Assembly (NCBI RefSeq): GCF_014653155.1
Contig: NZ_BNAF01000003.1
Coordinates: 310,001 to 374,000 of the forward strand
Reading direction: 5' to 3'
Source of the DNA: Sphingobacterium griseoflavum
GTDB lineage: Bacteria > Bacteroidota > Bacteroidia > Sphingobacteriales > Sphingobacteriaceae
DNA length: 64,000 bases
Of this stretch, positions 8,977 through 18,149 are shown in pieces (within the stretch, counting starts at the first letter, position 1; each line of letters starts with the position of its first letter). The notes beneath the pieces are model-generated. The model searched no databases, was not told where the DNA came from, and saw only the letters and a list, made by a program, of their open reading frames with translations. Made by a program: the position numbers and the translations under genes.

Positions 8977-10005
8977 ATGAAAAACGGGAAAGTACTCAGT
9001 TTTGGGGAAATATTACTGCGCATCTGTCCGGATATTACAACAGATTGGGTAGCAAGCGGTCAATTGCCTTTTTATATAGGTGGTGCAGAACTGAACGTGG
9101 CTACTGCACTTTCGCATTGGGGGTTACCATCGGCCTATCTGTCGGCTATGCCTTCCAATGCAATAAGCAAGGATATAGCCCATCATTTGGAAAGCAGAGG
9201 CCTAGATTTGGAAGCCATGCGTTGGCAAGGCGACCGAATCGGGATCTATTACCTGCCAAAAGGAAAGGATGTAAAACACGCGGGTGTTGTATATGATCGT
9301 GCTGGATCTGCCTTTGCCCAGCTTCGCCGTGCCGATATGGATTGGGACGCCATTTTTAACGGCGTAAGTTGGTTCCATTTTTCAGCGATCTGCCCGGCCA
9401 TTAACGAAGAAATTGCGGCTATCTGCTTGGAAGCCCTACAGGTCGCTACCGATAAGGGCATTACGATATCGTTAGATTTGAACTACCGCGCTAAGCTTTG
9501 GCAATATGGAAAGAGCCCCCTTGAGGTGATGCCAGACCTAGCCAGCTATTGCCAGGTCATCATGGGTAATATATGGGCAGCACAGCTGATGCTGGGCACC
9601 GACCTGGACGATCAATTCCATGTTTCCCAATCCGAATACCCGAAAGAAGCACTGTTGGCACAAGCCGAACGCAGCAGTGCAGCACTCCTTGCACGCTATG
9701 AGCGCTGTCGCTATGTGGCGAATACTTTCCGTTTTGACTATCTTGAAAAGGGCATAAAGTATTATACCTGCCTGTATGGCGAGGATAGACTTTTGGTCTC
9801 CAATGCGTATATTTCGGAAACCATTGTTGATAAAGTCGGTAGCGGCGATTGCTTTATGGCAGGATTGATCTATGGCCTTTATCAGGAACACTCGGCAAGT
9901 GATACCCTCGAATTCGCCACCGCCGCGGCGTACGACAAATTGTTTATCCCGAGCGATGCCACGGTGAGTTCGGTCTCAGACATTGAAAAAAGAATTAAAA
10001 AATGA
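8977..10005 (+). CDS. kdgK: 2-keto-3-deoxygluconate kinase (PfkB family)
   Basis: Phosphorylates KDG to KDPG with ATP. The 342-residue protein has the PfkB/ribokinase N terminus (SFGEILLRICP), the glycine-rich substrate region GGAELNVATALSHWG and the second signature VDKVGSGDCFMAGLIYG with catalytic-base Asp291. It starts 3 bp after uxaC and overlaps the aldolase by 4 bp (ATGA), so the two are likely translated together. The role follows from position between the KDG-forming dehydratase and the KDPG aldolase. PfkB members are hard to separate by sequence alone. Confidence 0.88.
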   Translation: MKNGKVLSFGEILLRICPDITTDWVASGQLPFYIGGAELNVATALSHWGLPSAYLSAMPSNAISKDIAHHLESRGLDLEAMRWQGDRIGIYYLPKGKDVKHAGVVYDRAGSAFAQLRRADMDWDAIFNGVSWFHFSAICPAINEEIAAICLEALQVATDKGITISLDLNYRAKLWQYGKSPLEVMPDLASYCQVIMGNIWAAQLMLGTDLDDQFHVSQSEYPKEALLAQAERSSAALLARYERCRYVANTFRFDYLEKGIKYYTCLYGEDRLLVSNAYISETIVDKVGSGDCFMAGLIYGLYQEHSASDTLEFATAAAYDKLFIPSDATVSSVSDIEKRIKK

Positions 10006-10652
10006 GTAAAATAGAAGCGGTATTAGACGCTATCCTAGAACAAGGGATGCTTCCTTTGTTTTTTCATACCGATGCGCGCGAAAGCGTCGACATGGTAAAA
10101 ACGTTGTATGGTGCGGGCATCCGTGTGTTTGAATTTACCAATCGCGGTGCGGAAGCAAAGGATGTGTTCGAGGCGTTGGTTGCTGCACGCGATGCAGACA
10201 TGCCGGGTTTGCAACTTGGCATCGGAACCATAAAAAATGTTACAGAAGCCAAGCTGTTTATTGAATTGGGGGCCGATTTTATCGTGTCACCCATTGTTGT
10301 GCCGGCTGTTGGTGAGCTGGTGCAGCAAGCGGGCCTCCTGTGGGTGCCGGGCTGTATGACGCCTACGGAGATCGCCCTGGCACAGCAATATGACGCGCGC
10401 TTAATCAAGCTTTTCCCTGCCAATGTGCTCGGGCCTGGATTCTTATCCGCAATACGGGAACTTTTTAAAGGCCAGCTGTTTATACCAACAGGAGGGGTCG
10501 ACCTAGAGATCGGCAACTTGACGGCCTGGTTCAAGGCTGGTGTTTGCGCGGTGGGCATGGGCAGTAAACTGATCGATCCGAAGCGTGTGGAGGGGCTCGC
10601 AGAAAGAACAGCGCAGGCTTTGGCCTTGGTCAAGCAGGCGCAGCAAAACTAA
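10002..10652 (+). CDS. eda: KDPG aldolase
   Basis: Splits 2-keto-3-deoxy-6-phosphogluconate into pyruvate and glyceraldehyde 3-phosphate. The 216-residue class I aldolase carries the Schiff-base Lys136 in IKLFPAN. It also has the phosphate-binding end IPTGGVD and the AVGMGSKL segment typical of the family, and the upstream FEFTNRG and GIGT motifs. A galactonate-type KDPGal aldolase is possible from sequence, but the UxaA-KdgK route makes KDPG. It is the last gene of the tightly packed part of the operon. Confidence 0.92.
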   Translation: MSKIEAVLDAILEQGMLPLFFHTDARESVDMVKTLYGAGIRVFEFTNRGAEAKDVFEALVAARDADMPGLQLGIGTIKNVTEAKLFIELGADFIVSPIVVPAVGELVQQAGLLWVPGCMTPTEIALAQQYDARLIKLFPANVLGPGFLSAIRELFKGQLFIPTGGVDLEIGNLTAWFKAGVCAVGMGSKLIDPKRVEGLAERTAQALALVKQAQQN

Positions 10653-10658
10653 TATGTT

Positions 10659-10688
10659 CATGTACGTCCCATTTTAGGGGCGTACATG
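10659..10688 (+). other. Hairpin between eda and the hexuronate transporter
   Basis: CATGTACGTCCC and GGGGCGTACATG pair over 12 bp (one T-G wobble) around the loop ATTTTA, six bases after the eda stop codon. No T-run follows, so it is a poor intrinsic terminator. It may be an mRNA end-protecting or processing structure that sets different levels for the enzymes and the transporter. The following 66 bp up to 10755 are AT-rich and could hold a secondary promoter. Confidence 0.6.
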
Positions 10689-10754
10689 GAACCTCATACC
10701 TCATATATATCGTAAACCATATTTTGATTTTAACTTTTTAATTCCAAGCTACCA

Positions 10755-12203
10755 ATGACTAATGAGAAAAAAGGGAACTACAGGTGGACCATATGCGGGC
10801 TTCTGTTTTTCGCAACCACGATAAATTACATGGACAGGCAGGTACTGTCCCTCACCTGGAAAGACTTTATAAGCCCAGAATTTCACTGGACCAACAGCGA
10901 TTATGGGCTTATCACCGCGCTGTTTTCAATCTTTTACGCCGTCAGTATGCTCTTCGCGGGACCATTTGTGGATTGGATGGATACGAAGAAAGGTTTCCTT
11001 TGGGCAATCGGTGTTTGGTCGTTGGGAGCCATATTGCATGCATTCTGTGGGATTGCAACATCCGGTATTGTTGCCGGCGAGTGGTTTGTGGGCTTTGAAG
11101 GAGCCAAGCATGCCATAGCGCAGGTCAATGACGTGGCTCGGGTGATCAGTGTCAGTGTCGTACTTTTTGTATTCGCGCGTTTCGTGCTGGCTGTCGGTGA
11201 GGCCGGAAACTTTCCCGCTGCGATCAAAGCTACTGCCGAGTATTTCCCGAAAAAGGATCGCGCCCTTGCTACCAGTGTGTTTAATGCCGGTGCAACCATC
11301 GGTGCGTTGGCGGCACCGCTCACCATTCCTGTTATTGCAGCATATTGGGGATGGGAGATGTCGTTTATCATCATCGGTGCCTTGGGCTTCGTATGGATGG
11401 GCTTTTGGATCTTTTTGTATAAGAAACCCCACAGAAACCCGAAGGTCAATGCGGCCGAACTGGTGTATATCATGCAGGATGGAGACCATGAAGAGGAAAC
11501 AACGCCAGAAATCTCTGTACCTGTCGTCAAGAAAAAGATGTCTTTGGCTACCTGCTTCAAGTACAGGCAAACTTGGGCTTTTGCCTTTGGTAAGTTTATG
11601 ACAGATGGCGTATGGTGGTTCTTCTTGTTCTGGATGCCGGCCTACCTTTCTGCGGTTTATGACATCAAGTCTTCTGATACGGAAGGACAGCTGGCTATCT
11701 TTGTGCTGTACCTGATTACCTTGCTGTCGATCATCGGCGGTTGGTTGCCCAGTTATTTTGTGGATAAGAAGGGACTGAATCCCTACGATGGACGCATGAA
11801 GTCTATGCTTATTTTTGCGTTTGTGCCACTGGCGGTGTTGTTTGCACAACCTTTGGGGCATATATCCTACTGGATTCCGGTACTGTTGATCGGATTCGCT
11901 GGAGCGGCACACCAGTCGTGGTCGGCAAACATTTTCTCTACCGTGGGCGACATGTTTCCGCGGCGTGCCATCGCCACGGTAACCGGTATCGGCGGCTTGG
12001 CTGGAGGCGTCGGATCGACGTTTATCAACTTCTTTTCAGGGAAGCTTTTTGACCATGCAAAAGAGACACAGATGGTATTTATGGGTTTTAAGGGAGAAGA
12101 GGCCGGCTATTTTATCGTATTTTCTTTCTGTGCGGTAGCCTATCTGATCGCTTGGATGGTCATGAAAAGCTTGGTGCCACGGATGCAGATCATTACCGAT
12201 TAA
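10755..12203 (+). CDS. exuT: MFS hexuronate transporter, ExuT-like (ACS family)
   Basis: Predicted inner-membrane proton symporter for galacturonate/glucuronate. The 482-residue protein has about 12 hydrophobic segments and the anion:cation symporter signature near the first helix (TTINYMDRQVLSLTWKDF). A loop of about 40 residues between helices 3 and 4 (around EWFVGFEGAKHAIAQVNDVARV) is an insertion relative to compact ExuT proteins. The central charged loop after helix 6 is typical. Its place between KDPG aldolase and GapN, in the same direction, supports hexuronate as substrate. Confidence 0.86.
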   Translation: MTNEKKGNYRWTICGLLFFATTINYMDRQVLSLTWKDFISPEFHWTNSDYGLITALFSIFYAVSMLFAGPFVDWMDTKKGFLWAIGVWSLGAILHAFCGIATSGIVAGEWFVGFEGAKHAIAQVNDVARVISVSVVLFVFARFVLAVGEAGNFPAAIKATAEYFPKKDRALATSVFNAGATIGALAAPLTIPVIAAYWGWEMSFIIIGALGFVWMGFWIFLYKKPHRNPKVNAAELVYIMQDGDHEEETTPEISVPVVKKKMSLATCFKYRQTWAFAFGKFMTDGVWWFFLFWMPAYLSAVYDIKSSDTEGQLAIFVLYLITLLSIIGGWLPSYFVDKKGLNPYDGRMKSMLIFAFVPLAVLFAQPLGHISYWIPVLLIGFAGAAHQSWSANIFSTVGDMFPRRAIATVTGIGGLAGGVGSTFINFFSGKLFDHAKETQMVFMGFKGEEAGYFIVFSFCAVAYLIAWMVMKSLVPRMQIITD

Positions 12204-12234
12204 TGAATCGACTTATAGCAAACCTACCTAAATA

Positions 12235-13863
12235 ATGTTAACGATGCAGTTAGATTTAGAAAGCATATTCTATGCGGATGAGGACATCCCCGCAGCGTAT
12301 GCCCTCGACGAACAGATTGACCAGCGCGAGTTCTTATCGAATGGCGAGATGTTGCCCTGGACGGGCGAAACCAGCGACGTGTTCTCGCCAATTTGTGTGA
12401 AGACAAAGGATGGACTTCAGCGGAAACGTATCGGCAGTTACCCGGTATGTACCGAAAAGCAATCCATGGAAGCGCTTGAGGCTGCGGTACAGGCCTACAA
12501 TAGTGGCCGCGGCGAGTGGCCTACGATGAGCGTAGCAGATCGGATTGCCTGTGTGGAGCGTTTTACCCAGCAGATGATCGATAAGAAAGAGATCGTCGTG
12601 AAACTCATCATGTGGGAAATCGGCAAGTCGTATATGGACTCCGTGAAAGAATTTGATCGTACAGTCGAATATATTTATGCGACGATCGACGCGTTGAAGG
12701 ATGTGGATCGGGACTCCTCTCGATTCCAGATTGAGCAAGGCATTATAGCGCAGATTAGGCGGTCGCCACTTGGCGTCGTGCTATGTATGGGGCCCTTCAA
12801 TTATCCGTTGAACGAGACGTTCACCACGCTTATTCCGGCGCTGATTATGGGCAATACCCTACTTTTCAAACCGCCAAAGCATGGCACTTTATTGCATTAT
12901 CCTTTGCTGGAGGCTTTTCGAACCAGCTTTCCAAAAGGCGTCGTCAATACGATTTACGGTCGTGGCAACAAGATCGTGCCGCAATTGATGCAGTCGGGAA
13001 AGATCAATGTGCTGACCTTGATCGGCTCCAGCCGCGTGGCCGACGAGTTGAAAAAACTGCATCCGCGCGTCAATCGTTTGCGTGCGATATTAGGTCTAGA
13101 TGCCAAAAATGCGGCGATCATTACGAAAGACGCCGATTTGGATCTAGCGGTCTCAGAAACGGTGTTGGGGGCGTTGTCCTTCAACGGTCAGCGTTGCACG
13201 GCACTCAAGATCATCTATGTACACCGCAGCATGGCACCCGAATTTTTAAAACGGCTGAGCACCGCGGTCGGCAAATTAAAATATGGTATGCCTTGGGAAA
13301 AGGATGTCGCTTTGACACCGCTCCCGGAAGTCAACAAACCCGCTTACCTGACGGAATGCTTGGAAGATGCCAGAAAGCATGGTGCGAAGGTGGTGAATGA
13401 GCATGGTGGCGAGATGCTAGAATCATTTTTCTACCCGGCGATCGTTTACCCCGTCAATGCACAGATGAAACTATACCGGGAGGAACAATTTGGTCCCGTG
13501 ATTCCTGTCGTTCCTTTTGATGATCTGGAAGAACCAATCGAATACCTGATCGAGTCCTCGCACGGACAGCAGGTCAGTATCTTCAGCAATAACGCTGCGG
13601 TAATCTCTTCCTTAATCGATCCCTTGGTCAATCAAGTGAGTCGTGTCAACGTCAATAGCCAATGTCAGCGTGGTCCGGATACCTTTCCATTTACCGGGCG
13701 CAAGGACAGTGCCGAAGGCACACTTTCCGTGGTGGATGCCCTGCGATCGTTCTCCATACGCTCGCTTGTGGCCACTAAAAATACGGATAAGAACAAGAAG
13801 CTGCTAAACGAGATTGTGGGCGACAACAGCTCTAATTTCTTGAGTACCAAGTATATTTTTTAG
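12235..13863 (+). CDS. gapN: NADP-dependent non-phosphorylating glyceraldehyde-3-phosphate dehydrogenase-like (GapN)
   Basis: An aldehyde dehydrogenase expected to oxidise glyceraldehyde 3-phosphate directly to 3-phosphoglycerate with NADP. The 542 residues exceed classical GapN (about 475-500). Visible are the MGPFNYPLNE substrate loop, LIGSS of the cofactor fold and FNGQRCTALK with nucleophile Cys321. The usual ELGGK segment, which carries the general-base Glu, reads LGLDAKN, so that Glu is not in its normal place. A second ATG at 12244 is an equally good start. As the last gene after KDPG aldolase and the transporter it would consume the aldolase product and yield NADPH. The exact substrate is inferred; another ALDH substrate is possible. 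Confidence 0.8.
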   Translation: MLTMQLDLESIFYADEDIPAAYALDEQIDQREFLSNGEMLPWTGETSDVFSPICVKTKDGLQRKRIGSYPVCTEKQSMEALEAAVQAYNSGRGEWPTMSVADRIACVERFTQQMIDKKEIVVKLIMWEIGKSYMDSVKEFDRTVEYIYATIDALKDVDRDSSRFQIEQGIIAQIRRSPLGVVLCMGPFNYPLNETFTTLIPALIMGNTLLFKPPKHGTLLHYPLLEAFRTSFPKGVVNTIYGRGNKIVPQLMQSGKINVLTLIGSSRVADELKKLHPRVNRLRAILGLDAKNAAIITKDADLDLAVSETVLGALSFNGQRCTALKIIYVHRSMAPEFLKRLSTAVGKLKYGMPWEKDVALTPLPEVNKPAYLTECLEDARKHGAKVVNEHGGEMLESFFYPAIVYPVNAQMKLYREEQFGPVIPVVPFDDLEEPIEYLIESSHGQQVSIFSNNAAVISSLIDPLVNQVSRVNVNSQCQRGPDTFPFTGRKDSAEGTLSVVDALRSFSIRSLVATKNTDKNKKLLNEIVGDNSSNFLSTKYIF

Positions 13864-13877
13864 TTTTTTCTTTTAGT

Positions 13878-13910
13878 AGGGCGGCCGTGATGTCGCCCTT
13901 TTCTTTTCTT
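13878..13910 (+). terminator. Intrinsic terminator of the galacturonate operon
   Basis: AGGGCG (13878-13883) pairs with CGCCCT (13894-13899) around a 10-nt loop and is followed by a T-rich run, 14 bases after the gapN stop codon. It ends the uxa-kdg-gapN unit and separates it from the LacI gene. Confidence 0.85.
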
Positions 13911-14181
13911 CGTGGCCATAGCTGGGTAAACATCAGGCATACTTAACAACAGCCTTAAAGATGTTAAATAATTTGCATAAAATCGGATTTTTTCCGATCC
14001 CGGATGGACTCTTGACATTAAATTGGCAGGATATACTTTCATGGGCCGAGCACGCACCCAAGAAAAGCAGCCTCCTTATGCTGGCTAAAACACTCCAGAC
14101 ATGATGATAAAATATTGGATAGCAGAATATAAACCACAAAACAATAAAGGTCCTTTCCAAAGTATTATTTGACCTTGGCAA

Positions 14182-14189
14182 TAAATTTG
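14182..14189 (+). promoter_or_regulatory. Predicted -7 element of the LacI gene
   Basis: TAAATTTG matches the Bacteroidota -7 consensus TAnnTTTG, about 48 bp before the LacI start. A perfect 10-bp palindrome ATTACGTAAT at 14217-14226 lies between it and the gene. No copy of the 24-bp operator is seen here, so clear autoregulation by the same motif is not evident. The rest of the 13911-14236 gap holds only a small hairpin (ATCGGA/TCCGAT, 13982-13998). Confidence 0.5.
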
Positions 14190-14236
14190 TATGGTGCTAG
14201 CCTGAACTGAGGTATTATTACGTAATTTTACTCATC

Positions 14237-15247
14237 ATGGCGTTCGAAAACTATACGATTAAAGATATTGCCAAGGCTTTAAACCTCTCGCCCTCTACGG
14301 TATCCAGGGCCTTGCGAGACAGCTACGAGATCAGTGCGGAAACGAAGAAGATCGTGTTGGCTTATGCGGAGAAAATGAATTATCGTGCAAATCCCATTGC
14401 CCGCAGTCTTAAGGAGCGCAAAAGTTACAGTATTGGTATTATCGTGAGCGAGATTGCCAATAATTTTTTTTCGCAGGTCATCGATGGGATTGAATCGATA
14501 GCCTATGCCAAAAATTACCAGGTTGTTATTTCGCAAACACATGAATCTGCCGACCGTGAGCGCCTTAATGTAGAACACCTATACGGACGATCCACTGACG
14601 GGCTGCTCATGGCCCTCTCGGCCGAGACGAGCGATGTCCGCTACCTCGAAAGCCTCATAGAAAAAGGTTTTCCTATTGTTTTCTTCGATCGCGTTCCTGC
14701 GCAAATTCCCGCACACCGCGTGATCGCCGATAATAAGCAAGGCGGCTATGATGCGGTGCACTACCTTGCCCAAAGGGGCTGCAAGCGTGTTGCACACCTT
14801 ACCGGAGCAAGAACGTTGTCCATCACAAAGGAACGCTTAGAAGGTTACCAGATGGGCCTGCAGGCTCATGCGCTCGACATGGACGACGCCCTGGTGAAAT
14901 ATTGTCAATATGGCGGTTTGCAGCATGGCGAGCTGCAACAGGCGGTAACAGAGCTTGCTGACACCGACTACGACGGCATCTTTATTTCAGGGGATAAATT
15001 AACAACGGGCTACCTGCAAGTGATGCACGAGCGGTATGCAGCGCAGATTGGGCAGGTTGCCATTGCCGGTTTCACGAATTCCAAAGTGGTCAATATCTTC
15101 TCGCCCACGATTACAGCCATTCGCCAGCCGGCCTTTGAAATGGGGCAGCGAGCAGCCGAGCTGCTGATCCAGCAGATCGAGGCCAAACACAGCGGTGTCG
15201 ATTTTGAAACCGTTGTACTGCCCACCACCATGATTGAAAACAAATAG
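14237..15247 (+). CDS. LacI-family transcriptional regulator of the galacturonate block
   Basis: A 336-residue repressor-type protein. The N-terminal helix-turn-helix (YTIKDIAKALNLSPSTVSRAL, residues 6-26) is followed by the hinge helix region NPIARSLKERKS. The periplasmic-binding-protein-like sensor domain (about residues 60-330) contains IGIIVSEIANNFFSQVIDGIE and IFISGDKL. The effector is unknown, probably a uronate intermediate such as tagaturonate, KDG or KDPG, judging from its place behind the operon. The two 24-bp palindromes at 261-284 and 2217-2240 have the form expected for its DNA target. Confidence 0.9.
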   Translation: MAFENYTIKDIAKALNLSPSTVSRALRDSYEISAETKKIVLAYAEKMNYRANPIARSLKERKSYSIGIIVSEIANNFFSQVIDGIESIAYAKNYQVVISQTHESADRERLNVEHLYGRSTDGLLMALSAETSDVRYLESLIEKGFPIVFFDRVPAQIPAHRVIADNKQGGYDAVHYLAQRGCKRVAHLTGARTLSITKERLEGYQMGLQAHALDMDDALVKYCQYGGLQHGELQQAVTELADTDYDGIFISGDKLTTGYLQVMHERYAAQIGQVAIAGFTNSKVVNIFSPTITAIRQPAFEMGQRAAELLIQQIEAKHSGVDFETVVLPTTMIENK

Positions 15248-15402
15248 GCGATGCTAAGAAGCATAATCCATAGCGCAACCTTTTGTGTCCATGACTAGCC
15301 ACATTGTCTAAAAAATGCTTGATATGGTACCATTTCAAGTAGATGTCTTTTTTTATATAAAAAGAGCTTCAAAACACATTTTCAAAATAATATATCCTCG
15401 CT

Positions 15403-16587
15403 CTAGGCCTTGGGCGTTTTGAAAACGGCCAAGCGGCTGGTTAGGGCAAACATCAAGAGACCAAAGCAGGCAAACACACCGAAAGAATAGCGAAGGTTAA
15501 GGACTTCGGCGATGTAGCCGATCAATGGCGGCCCCATCAAGAAGCCGAGGTAGCTGACGCTGGAAACCATGGCCAGCGCCACGCCAGAAGAGATGGTTTT
15601 GTGTGTGCCCGCCACCGAATACACGGAAGGTACATTACAGGCCACGCCCAGCCCCACCAACATAAAAGCGAGCGTACAGAAAATCAGCTGTGGAAAAACC
15701 ACGGCACTCATCATGCCCATAAACATCAAGAGACCGCTGATCTGCAAGGTGCGCTGCCGGCCGATACGGCTGATCACGGCATCGCCGATAAAACGACCGG
15801 TGGCCATCATCACCATAAAGGCGGCATAGCCCAAGGTGGTTAGGCTGTCGGGGGCTTTCACGATGTCGTGGAAATAAACGCCACTCCAGTCAAACATGGC
15901 GCCTTCGGTAGCCATGCTGCAAAAGCCGATGACTCCCAAAGAGATCAATAGCCGATCGGGCTTGAACGAAAAGGATTTTTTTTCAGCCGTTCCAGAGGGG
16001 TCTTGCAGCAGGTAGCTCCTGTTTAGCAGGATATTGATCAGCATCAATCCCGTGACGATATAGAAATGCACGGAGGTGCTTACCTGAAAATTGAGCGTAG
16101 CCAGTCCGATAAGGGCACCGGTAAATCCGGCTATGCTCCAGGCGCCGTGAAACGACGACATAATGGACTTTTGGTACATGCGCTCGGCAAGCACGCCCTG
16201 TGTATTGACGGAGATGTTGCAGATGTTTCCGATGATACCGAAGCCAAGCAGGGCACCGCCCAGCTGCCATGCATTGTTGGCAAAGGAGATGCTGCAAAGC
16301 ACCAACAGATAAAGTAGTGCACCAAAGGGCATCAGCCGATGGCTGCCATATTTGCCGACCAATTTGCCCGATAGCGGCATCGTGATCAGCTGCCCCACGG
16401 GCAACATGAGTAACACCGTTCCCAATTGCGCCTCGGTGAGGTGGAGGTTCGCTTTGATGATCGGTATACGGCTTGCCCAGCTAGCAAATGCCAACCCCTG
16501 TCCGAAGTAAAAAAGAGAAACGGCAAGGCGGATGCGCTGTTTATTTTCGGGAAAGGTGGCCGAAGGGCTGCTCGAAGAGAATTCCAT
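15403..16587 (-). CDS. MFS transporter, YbjJ/fucose-permease-like
   Basis: A 394-residue inner-membrane protein with about 12 hydrophobic segments. The opening LAVSLFYFGQGLAFASWASRIP and the motif LTEAQLGTVLLMLPVGQL are typical of the YbjJ-type branch of the major facilitator superfamily, which includes sugar permeases and uncharacterised exporters. The frame can be extended seven codons to a TTG at 16608, but the ATG at 16587 is the more likely start. It is convergent with the LacI gene and divergent from the AraC regulator at 16923, which may control it. The substrate is not evident. A weak 5-bp stem followed by T residues near 15365-15400 (minus strand) is the only terminator candidate. 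Confidence 0.75.
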   Translation of the reverse strand: MEFSSSSPSATFPENKQRIRLAVSLFYFGQGLAFASWASRIPIIKANLHLTEAQLGTVLLMLPVGQLITMPLSGKLVGKYGSHRLMPFGALLYLLVLCSISFANNAWQLGGALLGFGIIGNICNISVNTQGVLAERMYQKSIMSSFHGAWSIAGFTGALIGLATLNFQVSTSVHFYIVTGLMLINILLNRSYLLQDPSGTAEKKSFSFKPDRLLISLGVIGFCSMATEGAMFDWSGVYFHDIVKAPDSLTTLGYAAFMVMMATGRFIGDAVISRIGRQRTLQISGLLMFMGMMSAVVFPQLIFCTLAFMLVGLGVACNVPSVYSVAGTHKTISSGVALAMVSSVSYLGFLMGPPLIGYIAEVLNLRYSFGVFACFGLLMFALTSRLAVFKTPKA

Positions 16588-16608
16588 GGTATGGGCTGTT
16601 TGCCGCAA

Positions 16609-16922
16609 AATTACGTCAAATTTCCAAGAAAAATGCTAAAGTTGCGATAGATCCTCTACGGTTGATTTTGTCGGGAAGGATAAGGACAGACTGCATCCAG
16701 CGCATAGCGTCGTTAGGTTTAAAGGCTACGGTATCGATTTTCAGGTTTCCCATACAAAGAAACAAAAAATACTGTCGGCCAAATAGATGCGTCTTTCTTT
16801 CCTGTCTTGGATACCGAGATAGGGTGCAATTGTGTATCTTTTATTGACGAATTTATTCGGTGGTTAATCTTATTTTTCGTTATTTTTAAGGAAATATCTG
16901 TACAATAAGCTTGCTAGCCGCT
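16609..16922. other. Divergent intergenic region between MFS and AraC genes
   Basis: About 310 bp separating two divergently read genes, so it should hold both promoters. I see no strong palindrome, repeat or RNA. The AT-rich stretch 16850-16905 ahead of the AraC gene is the likeliest promoter area. Confidence 0.5.
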
Positions 16923-17879
16923 ATGTGCCATGCTAAATACCTACAGTTTGCTCCTTTTTACCTGGGGGAAGAGGAGGTTCGGAATACCGGATATCTAGGC
17001 TTCCTGCCCGCGGCATATCATCAGGGCATGATGGCCGATTTATGCTGCAGCTGCTGCGAGCTGGAGCATATCCTGCTGCTGGAGATCTATGGTGAGGTTC
17101 CTGCTGGGGGATGCTCGTTTAAACTGCTGCCACACGACTTTCTGTTTTGGCAATGCTACCAGCTTATGGGGCAATCCAAGCTGTCGCTGTCCGAAAACTT
17201 TGTGTTGGCAGAAAATCGATGTTTGCCCTTTGTGTCCAACAAACGCCGTATTTCGATGGCTATGGATGAAGGCAAGGTTCGTATAATATATGTAGGCTAT
17301 AAAGAGCCTATACTGGAAGCCCTCTTCCAAGAATATCCCGCAACCGGAAATTTACTGCTGCATCGGGCGGAAACTCCCCCTCAAGATTTGCTGTTGCCCG
17401 ACGTCGGGATAAATTTTCGCTTTCGGGAGGTTTTTCGACAGCTTTCCTCCCTGCAGTTTCGTGCTTTCCATACGCGTAGCGAACTCACGCTTTGCTTGGG
17501 GCGCCTTTTTCAGGAGCTGGATACGGCTCTTCAAAGGGAGTCGGACAGCGGTGGGCGTTCCATGCTGCAGGTCTACCACCGCGCAATACAATATATACGT
17601 GAACATTACAAGGAAGACATGAGTAAGGAAAGCATTGCCGATGCGCTCGCTATCAGTAGGCGAACCCTATACAGGGCTTTCGAGCGTAAGCATATCAAAA
17701 TAGCGGATTTTATACAACAGCTGAAATTAAGAAAAGCGCAGGAGCTGCTCCATCAAGGCGAAATGTCGGTGGAAGAGGTAGCCAATGAGCTGCAGTTTCC
17801 CAATCGTAAGTACTTTAGCCGTGAGTTTAAAAAGTACTTTTTTGAGCCGCCCTCATCGATCAAAAGAAACACAAAATAA
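16923..17879 (+). CDS. AraC-family transcriptional regulator
   Basis: A 318-residue protein with the two helix-turn-helix segments of the AraC DNA-binding domain at its C terminus: SKESIADALAISRRTLYRAFE, then SVEEVANELQFPNRKYFSREFKKYF. The N-terminal 200 residues are cysteine-rich around residues 42-48 (ADLCCSCCELEH) and do not match a sensor domain I know. The frame is open back to a TTG at 16911, but the ATG at 16923 is preferred. It may regulate the divergent MFS gene. The 21-bp repeat array begins about 60 bp after its stop codon. Confidence 0.82.
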   Translation: MCHAKYLQFAPFYLGEEEVRNTGYLGFLPAAYHQGMMADLCCSCCELEHILLLEIYGEVPAGGCSFKLLPHDFLFWQCYQLMGQSKLSLSENFVLAENRCLPFVSNKRRISMAMDEGKVRIIYVGYKEPILEALFQEYPATGNLLLHRAETPPQDLLLPDVGINFRFREVFRQLSSLQFRAFHTRSELTLCLGRLFQELDTALQRESDSGGRSMLQVYHRAIQYIREHYKEDMSKESIADALAISRRTLYRAFERKHIKIADFIQQLKLRKAQELLHQGEMSVEEVANELQFPNRKYFSREFKKYFFEPPSSIKRNTK

Positions 17880-17939
17880 TACCCGCATAATATTTGTTTC
17901 AGCCTGCAGATGCGTTAGATGCATCTGCATCTGCCCGAT

Positions 17940-18149
17940 AAACCTAGTGAAAAGGTTTGCATGCATGCGTATTAGGCTCGAATGCATACGCATCAGGCAC
18001 GGATGCCTAGTGAAGAGGATCGAATGCATACGCATTAATCGTGGATGCTTAGTGAAGCAGTTCAAATGCAAACGCATCGGGTACGAATCCCTAGTGAAAA
18101 GGCTCGGATGCATACGCATTAGAGGCGGATGCCTAGTGAAGTGCGTCAT
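17940..18149. repeat. Ten-unit array of 21-bp repeats, two alternating types
   Basis: Ten consecutive units of exactly 21 bp start at 17940, 17961, 17982, 18003, 18024, 18045, 18066, 18087, 18108 and 18129. From 17982 on, two types alternate: one begins ATGCATACGCAT, the other ATGCCTAGTGAA, giving a 42-bp super-period. There are no indels, and the 21-bp step equals seven codons and about two helical turns. Both strands stay open through the array. The minus frame 18149-17853 (98 codons) would give heptads such as TRHPPLM RMHPSLF. It ends against a perfect 14-bp palindrome (TTTCACTAGTGAAA, 18149-18162). Direct-repeat spacers of CRISPR type are absent. Confidence 0.9.

Noticed and set aside
17940..18149. 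Possible CRISPR array
   Set aside because: Units are directly adjacent without unique spacers and no cas genes are in the window.
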